Origin: Aquabacterium lacunae | GTDB taxonomy: Bacteria > Pseudomonadota > Gammaproteobacteria > Burkholderiales > Burkholderiaceae_C | Direction of reading: 5' to 3' | Assembly: GCF_004310865.1 (NCBI RefSeq) | Contig: NZ_SIXI01000005.1 | Location: 124,001-188,000 of the forward strand | Length of the DNA: 64,000 nt | The notes under the pieces: generated by a model | Told to the model about the DNA's origin: nothing | Database searches by the model: none | Seen by the model: only the letters and a program-made list of their open reading frames with translations | In this document: one piece after another, positions 27,971-37,412 of the stretch | How positions within the stretch are numbered: the stretch's first letter is position 1 | How the letters are laid out: every line of letters begins with the position of its first letter | Program-made: the position numbers and the translations under genes

Positions 27971-27976
27971 ATTCTA
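27971..27976 (-). promoter_or_regulatory. Possible -10 box for the modification block
   Basis: On the minus strand TAGAAT (five of six to TATAAT) lies 36 bp before the dpdC-candidate ATG at 27934. The -35 region is poor. The rest of the 284-bp gap up to the tniQ stop at 28219 shows no gene. Confidence 0.3.
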
Positions 27977-28218
27977 GCGCCTGCACTTACGTATGAAAGT
28001 GGCTTTTTGGGGCGGGCGCTTGAGAGCGCTGCTCAGTTGGCTCTGTGCGTCACCTGTTGGCATCGTGGCTCAAGCCAATCGATTCGTTCAACGTGCTGGC
28101 GTAGTGTCGCCGCCTGCGGGAGAGGCGTCAGTTGGGCTCGCAAGCCCAGCAAAAAGGCGTGGCGCCGAGCACCTCTCGGCCATCCTCACGCACCGCGCCC
28201 CTGCGGGCGCATTGCATG

Positions 28219-29544
28219 CTAGAAGAGAACTCGTTGCCTGGATGTCGTCCTCGCTGGCGGCGGCAGCAATCGCTCAAGCTCATCAGGATGCCTCCGCCGC
28301 AACCACTCGGTTTGCGCCTTGCAGCGTTGCAGGACGTCGTTCCTCGTGCAACCAGGATGGTCACCAATGAAGGTGTTCAGCGCAGCACGAGCCTGTTCAA
28401 GATGTAGCTGGGATCGTTGCTTGTCCTTGAGCGCTCTTGGCGCGCACCCAAAATTCTCAGAGGCAGCAGTTCGCACTGATCGCGCAGAGCCCTGCATACC
28501 CTCGACTAGACTGCGTATGCTTACCCCGTCTGACAATTGCCGTGCAAAGCTTTGAGGGAGGCGGTTCGGGGTAGTTGCCCAGATTGCACCTTGCCCATCT
28601 ATGTCCCAATGCGGCTCCATTGATGGAGAAACCATGCGACGAGCAACGACTTCGGCGGGGGTATCGTGCTCAAGAGAACTCCAGAAGAGTAGCCACTTTA
28701 AAGGGTGGTCGCCAGATCTACTTCGCAGCAACCGATAAATCCATTTGCCGTCGGCGAGGCCACTGGGCGGACCATCGTGACGTGCCAGCCACCGGGATAG
28801 TTCCGACGCTTGAAACCACGATGCCAAGCGATCTTGACTTAGCGGGTGCCCCCATCCCGTAACACCCCTCTCGCGTAACTGTGAGAACGCCAGTTGGCGA
28901 ACCTCTGCTATGTCCAGCCTGTCGCACGACGCAATGTTCACACTCAGTTGACTGATGTGCGTCAAAGCATGAAGGTCGTTGGATGAGAGGGCCTTGCTGC
29001 TAGGTGTGGTGTGCTGATCGGCGGGCAACTCCCACTCATACCGGAGAAGGTCGACTTCGACGAGTGGTCGCTGGTGTGCCGTGCATATCCAGTTGCCAAG
29101 TAATTGATGCGTCCAACGCCATCTGGGCAGGTCTACGACTTGCTGATCTTCCTTGGCGCAGACAGGGCAATACCGAAGCCGACTCAGTGGATCCAACCCA
29201 CTAGCGGCCATGCCCAACATCACTCGCCACCCCACCGCTGCCCCCGAGCGGATTGCGGCATGGACTAATGATTGGCGCTCAGGATTGGCGAAGAGAAGGT
29301 ATTGGCCTGCGCGTGTACGCTGCCTTAGCAGTTGCTCAATAGTCCCTAGGCTATCACCTGTAACCTGAACAAAGTGATGTAAATCGCGTGGCGCATCCCT
29401 TTCCTTGCACGCATGTGATGCGCCGAAGAGCGTCAATCCAGTCGTGCGGGCAGACCGGTTGCCGTATATGGCATGAAACGCGGCGGCCCACGAGTAGAGC
29501 GTCTCGTCTTTATGCCAATCTGGAACGATCGTCAGCTTGGACAT
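28219..29544 (-). CDS. tniQ: TniQ-family target-selection protein
   Basis: 441 residues. Typical TniQ start (ETLYSWAAAFHAIYGN) and zinc-finger core C126-x2-C129 ... C154-x2-H157 (YCPVC ... WICTAH) around a RWRWTHQL helix. TniQ/TnsD proteins choose the insertion site and recruit TnsC. It follows tnsC by 4 bp and closes the tnsA-tnsB-tnsC-tniQ operon. The C-terminal ~200 residues are family-specific and presumably bind DNA. Confidence 0.88.
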   Translation of the reverse strand: MSKLTIVPDWHKDETLYSWAAAFHAIYGNRSARTTGLTLFGASHACKERDAPRDLHHFVQVTGDSLGTIEQLLRQRTRAGQYLLFANPERQSLVHAAIRSGAAVGWRVMLGMAASGLDPLSRLRYCPVCAKEDQQVVDLPRWRWTHQLLGNWICTAHQRPLVEVDLLRYEWELPADQHTTPSSKALSSNDLHALTHISQLSVNIASCDRLDIAEVRQLAFSQLRERGVTGWGHPLSQDRLASWFQASELSRWLARHDGPPSGLADGKWIYRLLRSRSGDHPLKWLLFWSSLEHDTPAEVVARRMVSPSMEPHWDIDGQGAIWATTPNRLPQSFARQLSDGVSIRSLVEGMQGSARSVRTAASENFGCAPRALKDKQRSQLHLEQARAALNTFIGDHPGCTRNDVLQRCKAQTEWLRRRHPDELERLLPPPARTTSRQRVLF

Positions 29545-29548
29545 GAGC

Positions 29549-30979
29549 CTATTCCCGATGTGGGCTAGACGCTGCCTCGAGGCCCCGCATCAGTGAGTCA
29601 CGGATTTTTTCTTCGACAGTGTCACGCTGGAGCTTCTTCTGACTGGATGGGCGAGATTGTTTTTGGGCCTGTGGTGTGGCGGCTTCACAAGAATGCGGGG
29701 CAGAGGCCTTGTCATCTAATCCCGTGGCCACCAACGTTCGGAACTGGCTGGCCGGGATATCCTCATAACACTCGAGGGCCTGCCAATTTGAGGCCGTGAT
29801 CGCTTCAATGCGTGCATGCAGGGGCCGAATTCTCGTATCGGTCCGATATACCTCATCGACAAAGTTGTGGGTAATCTGCGTGAGGCCGCGTCGAAGGGCA
29901 CTCTCTTGCGCAGCCATTCGAAGTCGAGCAACATAGCGTGGAACCCCGGCGGTGCGGCGCCAAATGAAGCCGGCGAGTGTTTTATCCAAAAAGTGGTCTG
30001 ATGTTGGTTGGTAGGGCGCGTCTGGCAACGGTAGCAATGTGGGGTTCCATATCAAGGGAATCCAGTCCTCTGCCCATTCCTTGTCCTTGTGATCACGATA
30101 GGGAAATAGGGTGTGCCATCCAGACTCTGAGAATCTGTCCACGTTCTGGGAGAACCGCTTGATTTTGGTGAAGGCTAGGGGATTGCCCACCAGTACTGTG
30201 GGCACACCCCAATTGAGCACTCGTAGAAACAGCGTCATGAATTCAGAACTGAAAGCCCCAGAGTTCAGTGATTTCTCTTGCGCTTCTTCAATGATCAGCA
30301 GGCCGCATCGGTGTACGGCCAGTAGATGAAGAAATGCAACCAGCTGCCGCTCAATGGTCCAGCGTCCCCCCGAGTAAGCTTTGTGATAGTCCGTGCCAAG
30401 TGCCTTGTCGAGTTCCAAAAAGGCGGCGGTCAGGAAACCTCCTCGCGAACCATCTGCGGGCATGTGTACTTTGAGATATACAAGCTGATCGAGAGACTTC
30501 CAGCCGCAGTTTGGTTCCTCTCCATGCTTGATCACATGCGGGAGTAACTCCAAGAATCGCTCTACGCACCGAGATTTCCCCATTCCTGTGATCCCTTCGA
30601 CCACCATGCCTTTTGCATACGTTGGCCACCAAACGTCGAAGTCGCCCTGTCCAACACTGTGGCCAGACTTGTAAATGAATTGTTTGGCTTCGGTGCTGCG
30701 TGGGTCTCGTGCAGCAAGTCCCCCGTAGAGCAAGTCTTGCAGTCCGTAAGCAATGGATATGGTGCTAACGGTTGGCACAAACGTCGCGCGGAATTGATCC
30801 AATAAGCGTGCACGGCGATCAAGTGGAACTTGTGCCACGTTGGCGCTGGTGAGCGGTGTGTATTCCAGGGCTGAAGCTAACTCCATTGCATTTAATTTTG
30901 GAGGCAATGCTGCAAGCAATGGGTTGCTGTCCTCTGCGGCCAGGGCGGCAAGCAGTGGGTTGACATGCTCGGATGTCAC
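29549..30979 (-). CDS. tnsC: Transposition AAA+ ATPase TnsC/TniB
   Basis: 476 residues. AAA+ motifs: Walker A GITGMGKS (129-136) and Walker B GLLIIEEAQE (~225-234). TnsC-type proteins form filaments on DNA and link target selector to transposase. The N-terminus holds a small tandem duplication, NPLLAAL at residues 7 and 19. A ~70-residue C-terminal tail rich in K, Q and S follows the ATPase. ATG overlaps the tnsB stop by 4 bp. Confidence 0.9.
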   Translation of the reverse strand: MTSEHVNPLLAALAAEDSNPLLAALPPKLNAMELASALEYTPLTSANVAQVPLDRRARLLDQFRATFVPTVSTISIAYGLQDLLYGGLAARDPRSTEAKQFIYKSGHSVGQGDFDVWWPTYAKGMVVEGITGMGKSRCVERFLELLPHVIKHGEEPNCGWKSLDQLVYLKVHMPADGSRGGFLTAAFLELDKALGTDYHKAYSGGRWTIERQLVAFLHLLAVHRCGLLIIEEAQEKSLNSGAFSSEFMTLFLRVLNWGVPTVLVGNPLAFTKIKRFSQNVDRFSESGWHTLFPYRDHKDKEWAEDWIPLIWNPTLLPLPDAPYQPTSDHFLDKTLAGFIWRRTAGVPRYVARLRMAAQESALRRGLTQITHNFVDEVYRTDTRIRPLHARIEAITASNWQALECYEDIPASQFRTLVATGLDDKASAPHSCEAATPQAQKQSRPSSQKKLQRDTVEEKIRDSLMRGLEAASSPHRE

Positions 30980-33261
30980 GATTGCGCTCGCTTGCGCCGC
31001 AGTTCGGCGATAACTGAGGCGAAGTCATTTGGTTGCGCAACAATTGTTGAAGTAGGCTGAGACGGCCGGAATTCAACGACATCAACCTGCGGAATGGGCG
31101 AGTGCTTCATCTTTGCTTGGCGTGGGATGCCGGTAATGGCTGACCGCTCAACCGCCGTGTGCTCGCGCTTGTTTTGGGTGAGTTCTGTCTTTGACGGTTT
31201 CTTTGGGAGCGCTGCAATTTCAACTTTGCGGTCCGCATTTGCACGCTTTACGTCTTGTTTGATGGCGCGAACTTGATCAACCGCTGCTTCGACTTTCTTA
31301 ACCTTGCCAAGAAACTTGGACAGTCGATCATCTTTGCTTATGAGTAGCCAGTCGAGCAACGTCACATCGAGTAGCGCTGGATCCTCAGTCGCAAGGCTCA
31401 AGCGCTTTAAGCCTTCAATGTTCACCCAAAGCTCTGAGAGGTTGGACGGATTGATATGCACCGTAACCTGCTGGGTGCGCCGTGCCGCCCGCTCAAGAAT
31501 GCCAGACCTGAGAAGCCAGTCGCTTCTATAGACCAGTTCTGGTATCAGTCGCTGACCTGTGTATGAAGGATCGAAAAGGCGCAGACCGTTGCCATGTATC
31601 ACGCCCTTGATGCGAGGCAAACACTTGACTCTCAGCGCTGTCAAATCGGTAGGAGTCGAGGTCAGGTAACCTTCACTGATCATCCACTTGATCACATCGC
31701 GACGCGTCGGATTTGCGCCTACAGCACGCATCTCAATGCGAGGTAAGGTGATGATCTCCTCGTTGTTTACATATAGAACCCTCCTAATGAGATGGGGTAT
31801 GTACTCATCAAAGGTCATCTGGCCAAGCAAGGCCCTGTTTGGCTCACCTCGTCCACGAAGTCGGCCGTGAGTGGACCCTGGCATGTGGTGGTCGACATGA
31901 GCCTGAAACCGCCTGTGGTCTGACTCAACCAAGTATTTGTTGATTGCGTCGTACGCTGAACCATAGGCCGCGCCGGATTGCATCTCGTCGATAGTTGACA
32001 TCGTCAGTTTATTTTTCCCCTCCCCGTTGTCCATTGAATACCGGCGAAAGACCATTGGCAACCACTCATCTTCTGTGATGGTGACGCCATATTTGGCGCA
32101 GAAAGCGACCTTCGATTCGGCAGCGTTGAGGATCGCCATCAACGCGGTGGTAGCGCTCGGACTTTCGAAGCCGACGTGCATTCCAAAGATATAGCCGACG
32201 CTGGATCCGACGACCTCGGTTCTCCAAGGTGACATCAAGGGTGTGAGCCTACTTGCGGCCGATACAAGACTTTGATCGCAGCTCGTGCTGTCGACCAATC
32301 CTTCGCCGTTCGCGGTGACGTTCTTGGCAGCAAAGGAACTCATTCGCCTGAGATAGGCTTGACTGGCTGGTGTGCTTTGCCGTGGTCGGTCGGTGTGCAT
32401 CAGGGCCGCCACTCCTGTCTTGCCCCATCGGCGAAACTGGCCGAGTGTGAGGCGATGCGCCTCTGGCTTCAACGTTCCTTTGAAAGAGTGAGGTCCATCC
32501 CATTGCGTGCTTTCGGAAAAGAACTCTTCCAGTGTCCGGTGGAACGCTGTTTCATCAGTCACTCCGCGCTTCTTGTGCTTTCGCCATCCAAGCGCCAATT
32601 TAATCCGAACGGCTTTATTTGCGTTGAGGGATTGTTGCTTCGGTGCTTGCTTTGCGGTGAATTCCTGAGGACGGCCCGCACCGGTTTTCGAATACTTGAA
32701 CTTGTTGGGCCCACCACAATTCGAGTACCAGGGGAGAAGTGAGTTCCTTTCGCCAAGCCCAAGGATGTAGGCATTCAGGTCACGCTGGACTTGCGATGCG
32801 CTCGCTAAGCCAAGTTCAGCAGCCCTCTTGGTTGGCCATGAAGGGCGGTCTGGATCAAGGATAATTTCACTGATGCTTCGCCCGTGTACGAACGGCCGGA
32901 TTCGGCCATATGCCACCGCTCTACGGCGAACCCATTTCCTCAGATTGCGCCGGTGACTCGGGTCTACATGATGGGCATCTCTGTTCTTTAGTTGCTCGAC
33001 AGTAAGCAGCCAATGCGAAGGCGTTTCAAATTTGACGACAGAGATGCGCCCCTCGTTGATGGACTGCTCGATCAGCGAGAGCCGTTCTCTTTTCGCCGTT
33101 CGGATGTAGTTGCGCTGAAAGCCGCTCTTGTCTTTCCTCGGGAACGGTGCAATGACGATTAAGTCAAGCTCGCGCTTGATCAACACAATGCGGCCATAGG
33201 GGGTTGTGCTGCGCTTGTCACTGTGATCAATCAAGGCTCCGCCGATGAATGGTACTGTCAT
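30976..33261 (-). CDS. tnsB: DDE transposase TnsB
   Basis: 761 residues. The RNase H-like catalytic triad can be placed at D324 (LVDSTSCD), D411 (YSMDNGEGKN) and E446 (YLVESDHRRF), giving the expected DD(34/35)E spacing. N-terminal helix-turn-helix-rich segments should bind the end repeats; the C-terminal ~100 residues are charged and low-complexity, as in TnsB tails that contact TnsC. TnsB cuts and joins the 3' ends. Start overlaps the tnsA stop (ATGA). Confidence 0.92.
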   Translation of the reverse strand: MTVPFIGGALIDHSDKRSTTPYGRIVLIKRELDLIVIAPFPRKDKSGFQRNYIRTAKRERLSLIEQSINEGRISVVKFETPSHWLLTVEQLKNRDAHHVDPSHRRNLRKWVRRRAVAYGRIRPFVHGRSISEIILDPDRPSWPTKRAAELGLASASQVQRDLNAYILGLGERNSLLPWYSNCGGPNKFKYSKTGAGRPQEFTAKQAPKQQSLNANKAVRIKLALGWRKHKKRGVTDETAFHRTLEEFFSESTQWDGPHSFKGTLKPEAHRLTLGQFRRWGKTGVAALMHTDRPRQSTPASQAYLRRMSSFAAKNVTANGEGLVDSTSCDQSLVSAASRLTPLMSPWRTEVVGSSVGYIFGMHVGFESPSATTALMAILNAAESKVAFCAKYGVTITEDEWLPMVFRRYSMDNGEGKNKLTMSTIDEMQSGAAYGSAYDAINKYLVESDHRRFQAHVDHHMPGSTHGRLRGRGEPNRALLGQMTFDEYIPHLIRRVLYVNNEEIITLPRIEMRAVGANPTRRDVIKWMISEGYLTSTPTDLTALRVKCLPRIKGVIHGNGLRLFDPSYTGQRLIPELVYRSDWLLRSGILERAARRTQQVTVHINPSNLSELWVNIEGLKRLSLATEDPALLDVTLLDWLLISKDDRLSKFLGKVKKVEAAVDQVRAIKQDVKRANADRKVEIAALPKKPSKTELTQNKREHTAVERSAITGIPRQAKMKHSPIPQVDVVEFRPSQPTSTIVAQPNDFASVIAELRRKRAQS

Positions 33262-34283
33262 TGACTTGCCCCTAGGTAACGTGCCATCAAGCGGCGAACG
33301 ACTTGTTCGCGACCGCGATTGATAGTGCGAGTCATCTGAATGGGGCGGCTAAGGTCGATGTCGACCATACGAAGCCAGCATCCGGTCCTGAACATCAGAT
33401 ACCCGAGTTCATCTGAGATTCGTAGGCGCTTTGCAGATGCCCGTGCAGCTTGAGAGATGCTCATGTTGTCAGCGTGCCGTTCGAATGTTCCGACGAAATC
33501 CTGAAGGAGGTCGGATTGCGCCCACTCGCGCACTTCCTCGGTGAGTGGACGTAGCCATTCCAAGTTTCGGACGAGAGCCTTTTCAATGCCGGCACCGTCT
33601 TCGAGCACATGCCTCGTGCCCGTTGCCGCGCAGTAGATCGCATCGAGCGCAACGCGCTCTCGAGCCCGTGTGGAGGCGGTGTAGATACCGGCAGGCTTAC
33701 AACTGATGCTCAGGAGGCCTGGACAAGAGCGCTGATCTATTGGTCGAAAGACCAAATCAATTGTGGCGACGTAAGGCACTGAGGTGCCAATGAAATGGCC
33801 ATGGTCAATCCCAGCATCTCTCGCCAAGTCAAGCAACCCGGGAACGAATTTAATCTGCGTCCAAGAGTCTGCCCTGCAGGGGAAACTGTCTGGGTGTGGG
33901 TGTTCTATCGGCCATGCAGGCAAACCCTCGCGAAGTTCTTCGTGGCCCAGATAGGCCACTTGGAGTGCGGTGTGAAACTCTAGCTTGCTTAAAAAATGAT
34001 GGTTTCTCTTTTGAATTGAAACCGACTCAAAGTGCTGATGGGAGACCGGGCTGCTGAAATTCCGACGAATCGGGATCCATGGAACATAGTTGTCTCCGCG
34101 CCCAAGCCCATGTCCGGCCGCGATCGCGCGCTGAACTTGAGTCAGTTTTCGCTTTGTATATTCAGTCGTTTGAGTGAGAGCGCCAGGACCCTCCTCATTC
34201 AATAGATAAAGATATGGCGCACAGTATTCGTCTTCGGCTACCTGCGGATAGGGTGGCCGACCATATTCATGTTCGATGACCAA
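33258..34283 (-). CDS. tnsA: TnsA endonuclease
   Basis: 341 residues starting at TTG 34283, supported by AAGGAG five bases upstream. A PD-(D/E)xK nuclease pattern is visible: E102 in SKLEFHTALQ, D176 in ATIDLVF and K196 in SISCKPA. TnsA cleaves the 5' strands at the transposon ends, which together with TnsB allows cut-and-paste rather than replicative transposition. First gene of the operon; a palindrome overlaps its probable promoter. Confidence 0.85.
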   Translation of the reverse strand: MVIEHEYGRPPYPQVAEDEYCAPYLYLLNEEGPGALTQTTEYTKRKLTQVQRAIAAGHGLGRGDNYVPWIPIRRNFSSPVSHQHFESVSIQKRNHHFLSKLEFHTALQVAYLGHEELREGLPAWPIEHPHPDSFPCRADSWTQIKFVPGLLDLARDAGIDHGHFIGTSVPYVATIDLVFRPIDQRSCPGLLSISCKPAGIYTASTRARERVALDAIYCAATGTRHVLEDGAGIEKALVRNLEWLRPLTEEVREWAQSDLLQDFVGTFERHADNMSISQAARASAKRLRISDELGYLMFRTGCWLRMVDIDLSRPIQMTRTINRGREQVVRRLMARYLGASQ

Positions 34284-34321
34284 GTTCGCTCCTTCCGCGC
34301 AATTTGCGCTGGAATGTCAGG

Positions 34322-34348
34322 GCAAGTTGGCTCTAAGAGTCAACTTGC
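34322..34348. promoter_or_regulatory. 27-bp near-perfect palindrome over the tnsA promoter
   Basis: Two 13-bp arms, GCAAGTTGGCTCT and AGAGTCAACTTGC, around a central A, with one mismatch. On the minus strand the palindrome contains TTGACT, a fair -35 box, followed after 18 bp by TGACAT, a weak -10. A dimeric repressor bound here would block the tns operon. Confidence 0.6.
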
Positions 34349-34552
34349 ACGGATAGGAAGGGCGGCGAGTGCGAAGGGAGGTCTGGTCGCACGGCCTTGC
34401 TTTTGAGGACTTATGGCGGTCAAGTTCATGACGGCCTGCAGTCCCTATCAATCAATTGCGCTTGCGTCGCGACTCAGAGTGGCTTGACGTCGGGGAAGCA
34501 TTGGCCAAAAATCGCGTAGCTAGTGTTTTGGTGTATCGGCCAAGACTTTTCC

Positions 34553-34577
34553 CGGCGAGCCTCGGCTCGCCGTTTTT
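34553..34577 (+). terminator. Rho-independent terminator on the plus strand
   Basis: Arms CGGCGAGCC (34553-34561) and GGCTCGCCG (34564-34572), then TTTTT and a pyrimidine-rich tail. The T-run is on the plus strand, although both neighbouring genes are on the minus strand. The rest of the 298-bp gap 34284-34581 has no supportable ORF. Confidence 0.75.
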
Positions 34578-34581
34578 CTTT

Positions 34582-35061
34582 CTACTTCGACATGGCTGTC
34601 CTCCTGTTCGGTTGATCCAGTTCATCGACCCGTATGGAGAGCGAGGCCATCCGTTGTGCTGCCAGTTGTAGGCCCTTTAGATATTCGGAAAGTCCCTCTT
34701 GTTGTGCGTTGTCCAGCAGCGCTGACGCCCTCAGGACTTGCGAGACAAGTTGCGCTTCGCGGGGGGATGCAGCCACCTCCAAGATGAAGCGGACGCATCT
34801 ATCATGCCGCGCGCACCATTCGAGGAGCGACAACTCGCTTTGGTCCAGCGTTAAAGCACTCGCGATGTCGGCGATCGTGGCGGGATTTGGTGGTGGCCGG
34901 CTGCCCCGTTCAAGGCCAGACAACTGGCTGGGGTCCATGTCAATGGTGAGAGCCAAAGACTTTTGGCTCAGCTTTCGTGATTGACGTAGACGCCCCAACT
35001 CCTCAGGAAAGCGGAGCAATGGATCATGGGCGCTGCCGGCCATGGGGGAAGCAAAATTCAA
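34582..35061 (-). CDS. Xre-family transcriptional regulator
   Basis: 159 residues from TTG 35061 (AGGCGG upstream); ATG 35043 is an alternative. The helix-turn-helix lies at about residues 20-75: LGRLRQSRKLSQKSLAL, then DPSQLSGLERGSRPP. The C-terminal ~80 residues are helical with no known fold. A short palindrome sits just upstream. It lies between tnsA and the accessory genes, so control of the tns operon or of itself is plausible but inferred. Confidence 0.8.
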   Translation of the reverse strand: MNFASPMAGSAHDPLLRFPEELGRLRQSRKLSQKSLALTIDMDPSQLSGLERGSRPPPNPATIADIASALTLDQSELSLLEWCARHDRCVRFILEVAASPREAQLVSQVLRASALLDNAQQEGLSEYLKGLQLAAQRMASLSIRVDELDQPNRRTAMSK

Positions 35062-35074
35062 AGTACCGCCTCAA

Positions 35075-35088
35075 GTCAAGCTCTTGAC
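35075..35088. promoter_or_regulatory. Palindrome upstream of the Xre gene
   Basis: GTCAAG-CT-CTTGAC, perfect 6-bp arms, 14 bp before the Xre start. Likely operator for autoregulation. Confidence 0.45.
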
Positions 35089-35101
35089 GGCTTAGATCCT
35101 A

Positions 35102-36100
35102 TTGCGCCGAATCAAGCTTGTCACCTCGCAAGATTTTGGCTTGATCTGGCTTAGCATCTGCCGTAAGTGCTTGATTCGAAAAGATGAATTTTCTGTGCCT
35201 CGTTTTCAGCAGACTTTCAGCAGCAAAAGGGATGGGCGTAAGGCCAGGTATCTTTTGGTTCGGCGCCTTTGGTGGTACCAAACCGTCTCTGCTGCGCTAG
35301 GCCTCGATGCTCCGCACGACATTGGCAAAGTGATCACACCCCAGAGGTATCGAATCGAGGGGGTTAGCCATGTCTATCGATCCGATTGGTCCATGTATGG
35401 GCGTGGGCTGAGATCGCCGTCCACGTCAACGTTGAGTCAAGTGGATCGCTTTGTGCCAGGCTCATCTGCCACGTTTAACCACAATCTATGGCGCTTTCTT
35501 GCTCCGAGCAGGGAGGCCAGGCGTTCGTTGTCGTTGCGAGGTGCAGTCGACAGGCGTGACATCGGGCGGTTTCATGAGGCTAAAAGCTGCGTCAAGATCG
35601 ATGCCGCACTTCGTTGTTCTCCACTAGATGCCGTGGCGATGTTGCTCCAGGCGAGACAAATCAGTTTGGAACTTGGATATGCATCGGCGGCGAAGCACGC
35701 TGAAGTCACACTGCTTCGAGCTTGCATCGTATTCGCCGCAGTCGATAGATGCGCATTGCCTTTCGCGGATTTGATCGGATTGCTAAATGAGTGGCTTTCA
35801 CGCCAATCAACTACAACGTGGCCATTCTTCTCGGTGACGGCGTTCGACGAAATCGTTAGAGCAATCCGCCGGTGCAAACCTCGGAGCGGCGGAAGTTTCT
35901 GGCAGGTTTCAGATGCCTCACGAAAAAGAACGGCCATGGATGCCTTGAAAGGCCGGTTTGGTATCGATATTGCACTGACAGCCCAACCGATTTATCTATG
36001 CTCGTGCCAGCGCGAATGCTGTCATGCCAAAGAGGCCCGCCAAACTCGTGCGGCCATATCCAGGGGGTTGCGGTCGCTAAGGGGCTTGCAACCGATATGA
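35102..36100 (+). CDS. Hypothetical protein
   Basis: 332 codons, divergent from the Xre gene. The first possible start is TTG 35102 and later starts (GTG near 35192) are equally possible; none has a clear ribosome site. Two short cysteine groups are visible, CRKC near the N-terminus and CSCQRECC near the C-terminus, with a helical middle (LLQARQISLELGYASAAKHAEV). No family recognised. Length without a stop favours a real gene. Confidence 0.45.
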   Translation: MRRIKLVTSQDFGLIWLSICRKCLIRKDEFSVPRFQQTFSSKRDGRKARYLLVRRLWWYQTVSAALGLDAPHDIGKVITPQRYRIEGVSHVYRSDWSMYGRGLRSPSTSTLSQVDRFVPGSSATFNHNLWRFLAPSREARRSLSLRGAVDRRDIGRFHEAKSCVKIDAALRCSPLDAVAMLLQARQISLELGYASAAKHAEVTLLRACIVFAAVDRCALPFADLIGLLNEWLSRQSTTTWPFFSVTAFDEIVRAIRRCKPRSGGSFWQVSDASRKRTAMDALKGRFGIDIALTAQPIYLCSCQRECCHAKEARQTRAAISRGLRSLRGLQPI

Positions 36101-36206
36101 CCTCATGACTTGTGTGCTGGGGGTGAGCCTGGTGATGCATTGATGGCAACTTGAACTTGCGGGAGGCTCGGCGTACCATGGCTCGAGCTAGGTCGTAAAC
36201 GCCAGG

Positions 36207-36389
36207 ATGAACAATATGGCTCCGAAGAAATCCACGTCACTGCAATTGGTCGCAGGGCAGCCACGGTGGCGTCGTAAAGATCTGGTCGGGAAATTCCCAC
36301 ATATTGAGCATCAGCCCGCACCCGATGCTAAGCATCGGCTTAGCGATGAGGTGCGGCAACAGATAGTTGATCGCATGAAGCTCAAATAG
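36207..36389 (+). CDS. Small basic hypothetical protein
   Basis: 60 codons (57 if the second ATG at 36216, better placed after AGGA, is used). Lysine/arginine-rich with a C-terminal helix (RLSDEVRQQIVDRMKLK). Not recognised; could be a small regulatory protein or a chance ORF. Confidence 0.3.
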   Translation: MNNMAPKKSTSLQLVAGQPRWRRKDLVGKFPHIEHQPAPDAKHRLSDEVRQQIVDRMKLK

Positions 36390-36470
36390 TCGCTTGCGTG
36401 AGCGACTCGCCACTGCCACTCTCCCGGCGTTGGGAGGGGGCCATTGCTTGCCGTGTGGCTTCTTATGGCG

Positions 36471-37256
36471 TCACTTCAGGCACCAAGTTTGAGGTTGTCG
36501 AATTTTCGTTGACAACACATCGCTCAGGGCACTCTTGGATGCTTGGGGGAACAGCGTTCTCATTTCCATTGCCAACTGCATGCCTTGAATTTGCACCTGG
36601 GCAAGAGGCCCCTTGATTTCGGTCACCATACCGCACATGTTGCCGACAACATCTCGATGTCGTTTACGCCATTCGTCGGTCAGCGAGTCCGGCAAGTCGG
36701 AAGTCTGAATTTGAACTTGTGTCCCAACCTTTAGTTGGCTACGAAGATCGGTGACTGACTTTTCATACTCAACTCGGTGCGCAGCATGCTGTTGCAAGGC
36801 ACTTGGCGACACGAGTTGAAATGCAATGTTCCAGTTCCAGCCTAGTGAAAATGGCGGTGATGATGCCTCGCTTGCCGGTACCACTTCGATCATGAATTGC
36901 GCGAGGCCTGACGGACCGTTGCACCAGAACTGCCCCGTCAGTCCGCTGTTGGCCAAGACCCTAATGCCGCGCGCTACGACGGGTAGTCTTGTTGACTCAA
37001 AACCCCAAGGTGATTCGTTCCGCTCCAGCGTGCCTCCTCCATTCGCACAAGCCTCTCTGACGCGGTTGACGACCTCCGCGACGTCCCGCTGAGGTCGCTC
37101 TGGTTGGCCCGTAATCGGGAGTTGCGTCTTCACCATCAAACCTCCCAAAGTGGGGAGCGTTTCTACAAATGGGATGCGGTCTCTGGGGTTCCCCACATAC
37201 GTTGTGTCTTTACTCAGGGAGTAGATCGACGAATCCTCCGATGTGGTTCTCTGCAT
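36471..37256 (-). CDS. Hypothetical protein
   Basis: 261 residues from ATG 37256, not recognised. A predicted alpha/beta N-terminal part (VKTQLPITGQPERP, AEVVNRVREACANGGG, then FWCNGPSGLAQFMIEVVP) is followed by a helical, Q-rich C-terminus (RSQLKVGTQVQIQTSDLPD). It has no obvious signal peptide. About 150 bp separate it from the next minus-strand gene upstream, so the two may be co-transcribed. Confidence 0.5.
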   Translation of the reverse strand: MQRTTSEDSSIYSLSKDTTYVGNPRDRIPFVETLPTLGGLMVKTQLPITGQPERPQRDVAEVVNRVREACANGGGTLERNESPWGFESTRLPVVARGIRVLANSGLTGQFWCNGPSGLAQFMIEVVPASEASSPPFSLGWNWNIAFQLVSPSALQQHAAHRVEYEKSVTDLRSQLKVGTQVQIQTSDLPDSLTDEWRKRHRDVVGNMCGMVTEIKGPLAQVQIQGMQLAMEMRTLFPQASKSALSDVLSTKIRQPQTWCLK

Positions 37257-37412
37257 GACTAGGGCTTGAAAGACTTTCTTAACAGAGTTGAACGACCTTG
37301 TGTCTTCCGCTTGAGGTGTCTGCGAGGACAGAGGGTGGCAAAACTAGACCCAGGGTGATGATGATGGCTGCACTGATATGCATTTTTACCTCTCTGTTTG
37401 TTTGCCCCGGAA

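Noticed and set aside
28195..28210. GCGCCC-CTGC-GGGCGC hairpin after tniQ as terminator
   Set aside because: No T-run follows on the minus strand, the direction needed for the tns operon.
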